From assembly GCA_003988855.1 (NCBI GenBank), contig QYAI01000058.1:1-64000 (forward strand): a stretch of DNA of 64,000 nucleotides, in the 5' to 3' direction. Positions 59,825 through 64,000 of the stretch are shown here, in pieces. The notes under the pieces are model-generated. The model searched no databases. It was not told the DNA's origin and saw only the letters and a program-made list of their open reading frames with translations. Position 1 is the first letter of the stretch, and each line of letters opens with the position of its first letter. This DNA comes from Arachnopeziza araneosa (lineage: Eukaryota; Ascomycota; Leotiomycetes; Helotiales; Arachnopezizaceae). The position numbers were made by a program, and so were the translations under genes.

Positions 59825-61654
59825 TCAAAATATCCATCTCAGGACAGTCTCCAGCTTTCCCCTCGCGCTCTTCTCCCTCTCCGTCTCTCTCAGATCCTCT
59901 TCCGTCACTGCGTAGACATCGGTCTCTAAATCCATCTCATCATACCCCACAATCTTCGTTCGCTTCAAGAATTTCCATCCGAGATACATGACCAGCATGA
60001 TCGGCAACTCGACATAGTAGCTCACAAAGTCCACCGCACTGAATCGAGGACTGAAAGAGCTCCATCCTTGGACGAGAACAATGACGCTATTCAGAATCAC
60101 GCATGCCCACGGACCCCAAGGATAGGTCCAGTTCGTGAAGGGGAGAAGATGTGTTTTCCCCTGACGCTCGAGAGCCCCTCTGAATCTGATGGACGTCAAG
60201 CCGATGGCTATCCATGCTAGTTGGTTCGAGACGCCGACGATGTTTTGCAGCCAGGTCCATAACTGCCCCGCTCCGATGAAACTTGCTCCGAAACAGAGAC
60301 CGCTGATGGCGCTGGTGGCAAGTACGGCGATCCAGGGTACCTGATTTCTGTTCAATTTGCCAAAAATCTTTGGGGCATGATGATCGACGGATAACGTGTA
60401 CAAAAGTCGGGTTCCCGCGAAGAGAGCGTGGTTACCAGCGCTGATAACCGAGGTCATGATGACGGCGTTGATGAAAGACCCTGCGGCTTTTGCACCAGCC
60501 ATTTGAAAGACAAGCGTGAAGGGAGAGGTTGAAGAATTCTTGGTGGAGAGACCGGGGTAGTTGTAAGGGACATTGAGACCGATGATGAGGACAGAGAGGA
60601 TGTAGAAGATTAGGATACGCCAAAACACGTTCTTGACAACTCTTGGCAGGTTTTTGGTGGGATTTTTGGTTTCCCCAGCAGTAATTGCTATCGATTCCGT
60701 CCCACCATCTAAGAAGATTCAGTAGAGATTCCAAAAAGTTGCCAAATATAAAGAGTGTCGACTTCTCAAGTCACTGCTTTAAAAAAGCCGATATTAAAAA
60801 GTATTGACTTGGAAAACCATAACTTACAGGCAAATGATGCAGTAACAAATACAGATGCAAATCCGCCGATTCCATTCACAAAAGGAGCGTCTCCGATATA
60901 CCAATATCGAGCACCAATGTACTCATCCGAAGAGTTACCTCCACAATTAACAACGATTCCCAAGATTACAAAAATCTATCTATGTAAGCGAAGTCTCCAG
61001 CGGAAAAATGTCACAGCTTACTATAATAGTGATGACTTTAAGTAAACTCAACCAGTATTCGAGCTATATAATCAGCAGAGTAACAATGTAAGCTAGGAAA
61101 CTTACCTCGCCATACAACTTCACCGTCACAATATTCGCGAAAATCAAGAACACCCAGAAGATGAGACTCAGTCCCCATGCTGGGAAATTACTGTTCCAAT
61201 ACGCAAACACCAGCTGTAGAGCAACCAGATCCGAAGCTGTAGAGACAGCATCGTTGAACCAGTAATTCCAAGTCAGGGCAAACCCCAACGAATCATCCAC
61301 GTATCTGCCCGCAAAGGTACAGAAGGATCCTGCAATGGGCACAAACGCGGCCATCTCACCGAGCGCCAACATGGTCAGGAGCACGATCACTCCAACGATG
61401 AAGTAGGCAATGAGCATGGAAGCCGGGCCGCCTGTTGCCAGCGACTTGCCAGTCCCGAGGAAGAGTCCAGTCCCGATCGTACCACCGATAGCTATCATCT
61501 GGACTTGCCGCGCCGTGAGTTTTCTCGCGAGCTGGTTGGCCGTGACTGGGTGTTCGGCAGCCACATAGCTTGATTGCGATCCATCCCGTTCGAGATGGTG
61601 GCCATCTCGCAAGCCACCTTTGGCATTCAAAGGGCTGATATCGTTGTCGGCCAT
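59825..61654 (-). CDS. Amino-acid permease, fungal YAT/APC family (540 aa)
   Basis: The model has four exons: 61654-61106, 61063-61022, 60975-60828 and 60708-59825, with introns of 42, 46 and 119 nt. The second exon is only 42 nt (14 codons, LEYWLSLLKVITII). The protein has about 12 hydrophobic helices, the helix-1 signature IGGTIGTGLFLGTG, and the helix-6 block GGTESIAITAGETKNPTKN, typical of Gap1/Hip1/Agp-like proton symporters at the plasma membrane. The N- and C-termini are hydrophilic and probably carry the ubiquitin-controlled sorting signals known in this family. The substrate range cannot be told from sequence. The micro-exon must be included; without it a helix is lost. Confidence 0.92.
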
Positions 61655-62562
61655 ATTAACGAAGTTTGAAAATATCACAGAATCAAAATGCTGGTTCAGA
61701 AATATTCCCGCATGATAGCTGCAAGAAATGCTATATACCGAAGGATGTGCAGAGGCGATAAAAATCTGAAATAAACCTGCCTTGGATGATAGAAGAAATT
61801 GTGATTCACGATAGTATATTGCGTGCTCGGCAACAGCTTTGAACCCAAACCATTCCGAGGGCCATGGTGACGTACAATGATCCGCTGGATCATGGTGACT
61901 ACGCGGGCACTACCCACGTAGAGCATTCGCAATTGCTTGGGGCAAAATTACTGCCGATACGAGCCTGAAATCCATGCTGGAGATGAAAACTCTGATCGTT
62001 TGCCTGGGATTCCTCTTTCAAGGGAAATTCACATCAGTTTGACGTTGAAGTAATGCCGAGGGAAACGGCAGCAGAAGTCCTCTCGCTACGGTGTCCGGTT
62101 GCGGTAACGAGAGCCAAAAATCACACTGGGCGTGATGACTATTTTACCTAAGGGGTTAAATTTTGCACGTAGATGTCATTTTTACACGAGTCATTTAGTT
62201 ATTCTTTGGTCTTGATATATATCTGGTCCTCTGAAATTTACCTATTACCTTCAGGTACCATCCTACTACCCAGTCATGTGATAACAAATCCCTTGATGGA
62301 GATGAGATGGAGCTACTGAGGCTCTCTATTTTCTGATACCTCCTTCTTCGTAGACTGGAGTTCCCATTCCTATATCGTACATCCAGGACACCCTATCTTA
62401 CCCTCTTCAAAATCACCGCTCACACCGACAAGATCTCCAGCTCAAACCTCTTTCATTTTCACACCTCTCTCATTTTCACACCTCTCTCATTTTCACACCT
62501 CTCTCATTTTCACACCTCTCTCATTTTCACACCTCTCTCATTTTCACACCTCGCACTCCATC
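61655..62562. other. Intergenic with tandem repeat at its right end
   Basis: About 900 bases hold the permease promoter, an AT-rich middle near 62150-62230, and the 17-bp array that runs up to the next gene's stop. No gene seen. Confidence 0.5.
62448..62552. repeat. 17-bp tandem array, six copies
   Basis: The unit CATTTTCACACCTCTCT starts at 62454, 62471, 62488, 62505, 62522 and 62539. It lies within the 3' flank of the minus-strand gene that stops at 62563, so it may be transcribed as part of its 3' UTR. Confidence 0.9.
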
Positions 62563-62886
62563 TCAAGATTCCTCACCTCCATCCTCTCCACCCCCCTTCG
62601 GCCAAACCTTCCACCCAAAGAACTTGATCCAGCCGATCGATTCCACCGTCGCCGCNATACCCAAGAAGACGATGATGACCGTCTTGACTGTCCGATCCGC
62701 TCCCAGCTCCTTGAAGCTGGCTGCTCCGAACGAGGGGTTCTGATGCGGAGACGGCGAGGGCTTCTGTTGGCTTGAGAAGGCGCAGCGCTGCGGGTTCGTG
62801 AGAGCGCTGCGTTGTCTCGGATGGTAGGGTGTGAATGTGCTGGGTTTGTAGAGGAGGTGTCGAGAGGGAAGAGCAGATCGGAGCAT
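62563..62886 (-). CDS. Small probable mitochondrial membrane protein (107 aa)
   Basis: The ATG at 62886 begins MLRSALPSRHLLYKP, an Arg/Ser/Leu-rich sequence with no acidic residue that looks like a mitochondrial presequence. One hydrophobic segment follows (VKTVIIVFLG...), then a conserved-looking WIKFFGWKVWPKGG tail. I do not recognise a named family. The assembly has an ambiguous base at 62656 that leaves one residue undefined within the hydrophobic segment. The frame stays open upstream to 63030, but that part looks like leader. Confidence 0.7.
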   Translation of the reverse strand: MLRSALPSRHLLYKPSTFTPYHPRQRSALTNPQRCAFSSQQKPSPSPHQNPSFGAASFKELGADRTVKTVIIVFLGXAATVESIGWIKFFGWKVWPKGGGEDGGEES

Positions 62887-63544
62887 GATTGATTGTGAGA
62901 AGTTTGCAAGAATGGAAAAAGGGCGAGATTTAAGGTGAAGTAAGTTTACGAGGTTAATGGTTCCATGCCTTCTCTTTATCTCGATATCTTGGAGGTAAGC
63001 GGCAGAAGGAATGCGCGTATTGCTTTGCATGGATTCATTATACGCGTATCTGATGAACTTGTCGCCCGGGATTACACGACTTATCGCTCTCTAACGTCAC
63101 ATTGAGAATAAGCATATTAAAGTCCAAGTAGCACTAAGTGGTAGTACTACACAACACTTCAAACTCTGCATAATGTATCCAAATGCGACCGACTCGAAGA
63201 AGTACCATTCTCTTTCTCGTGACACCAGACTCATCACTTGGACGATGCTCCGCCCCTCCATGTGGCTGTGCTAGGCCAGCCCGCAGCGAGGTGAAGCAAT
63301 GTCGTGATGGCGCTGACGGATGGTCGAGGCAGTGTTGTACGACCAGAGCAGAAAGCAACGTCTGTGAAACTTGAGATATACAGTCTCTATGACCTGGCGA
63401 TCTCTGTATTGCGCTCAAGAAGCACCTGATACGCTGTAGAGGTGCTCCTCCTCATCACTGTAGCTTGATGCTTGCTAGAGACGAGATTGTCCGACCTTGC
63501 CAGCCTTCCCTCACTGACCACGTCGTTGTTCTCGTCGGGATTTC
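62887..63544. promoter_or_regulatory. Divergent region between the small mitochondrial-type gene and the last gene
   Basis: About 660 bases separate divergent starts. I see no gene and no recognisable operator. Confidence 0.4.
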
Positions 63545-64000
63545 ATGACGAGCTCATCAGATATGGATCTGAGTAGAACGCAACAAGGGTTTCAAACACA
63601 GCAGTTCTTTCAGACACAACAGGCACAACTCTTTTCCATCCCGGCGATATCACAACGACAACTCGCATCGCTGCCTCCCGGTCAACGCCTGGCTTTCTAC
63701 CAACACACTCTCGTCCAGCAAGCACCGATCCACATCCTCCCAAACTCACCTCTCGCCAACCTCTCGCCGTCCGTCAAAGATGCGATCCACCTGACCATCC
63801 CATCCAGCCCCAGCGACACGCTCGCCCAGGAGGCATCTCAGGTCTTCTACGGGCGCAACGAGTTCCTCATCTCCATCACCCACATCCCGCTCATCAGCAA
63901 ATCGGCACGCATCACCCGCCTGGCCATTCTCCTCGGCACCCTGTGGGAACCGGCCGGGACCTCGGCGGAGCTGTCTCCCCTCCTCGGCCTGCCCGCGCTC
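63545..64000 (+). CDS. Partial gene leaving the window, unrecognised (first 152 codons)
   Basis: The frame opens at the ATG at 63545 (MTSSSDMDLSRTQQ) and stays open to the last base. The N-terminus is Gln-rich. A later segment, EASQVFYGRNEFLIS, resembles the conserved start of fungal F-box/2EXR-like proteins of unknown function. Codons are strongly GC-ending. A second in-frame ATG lies at 63563. The 3' part is outside the window, so the product cannot be named. Confidence 0.65.
   Translation, partial: MTSSSDMDLSRTQQGFQTQQFFQTQQAQLFSIPAISQRQLASLPPGQRLAFYQHTLVQQAPIHILPNSPLANLSPSVKDAIHLTIPSSPSDTLAQEASQVFYGRNEFLISITHIPLISKSARITRLAILLGTLWEPAGTSAELSPLLGLPAL

Noticed and set aside
1..64000. tRNA, rRNA, CRISPR arrays and bacterial-type operons
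   Set aside because: I looked for paired tRNA arms, regular spacer arrays and co-directional overlapping genes and found none; the intron-rich genes show a eukaryotic genome.

Overview
This window is nuclear DNA of a filamentous ascomycete (Pezizomycotina). The genes carry short introns of 37-170 nt, mostly 40-65 nt, with GTAAGT-like donors and CTAAC/CTGAC branch points just before the acceptor. The gene families are typical of such fungi: PTH11/CFEM receptors, Zn2Cys6 regulators, DUF4419 and DUF7704 proteins, and an HSP30-type opsin relative. A Leotiomycete is my guess, not a demonstrated placement. I rebuilt exon structures by hand from reading frame, splice signals and family expectation; every multi-exon model given as a gene sums to a whole number of codons.

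Layout. From 0.4 to 12 kb lie housekeeping-type genes: a 1568-aa protein I do not recognise, a thioredoxin-PITH protein, a Gfo/Idh/MocA oxidoreductase, a DUF4419 protein and a membrane fatty-acid desaturase. From 13.4 to 15 kb is a CFEM/PTH11 receptor-like gene broken by in-frame stops. From 18.4 to 28.4 kb come the SAGA subunit Sgf73, two divergently transcribed MFS transporters and a Jsn1/Puf2-type RRM-Pumilio protein. A gene-free stretch of about 3.2 kb follows, then a tandem pair of secreted alpha/beta hydrolases (31.6-34.9 kb).

From 35 to 41 kb the sequence is AT-rich and decayed. It holds an 8-bp tandem array, a GH16-like exon fragment, a frameshifted C2H2 zinc-finger gene, a coding minisatellite, and a conspicuously GC-richer open frame with no start codon. 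Gene-dense sequence resumes at 41.7 kb. A Zn2Cys6 regulator is divergent from a short-chain dehydrogenase whose catalytic Tyr position reads His, and a 2-oxoglutarate/Fe(II) oxygenase follows beyond a possible solo LTR. Next come an opsin-like protein lacking the retinal lysine, an FAD monooxygenase divergent from a TRI12/DHA2-type MFS pump, an intact PTH11-like membrane protein, a DUF7704 protein, an amino-acid permease, a small probable mitochondrial protein and the 5' end of a gene that leaves the window.

How the genes work together. Most are unrelated neighbours. Two blocks could be functional units: regulator + dehydrogenase + oxygenase (41.7-47.6 kb) and monooxygenase + efflux pump (50.9-55.4 kb). 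Both groupings are inferred from position only. I found no convincing tRNA, rRNA, CRISPR array or complete transposon. The most interesting observations are the broken receptor, the altered SDR active site beside its likely regulator, and the odd GC-rich frame inside the decayed island.
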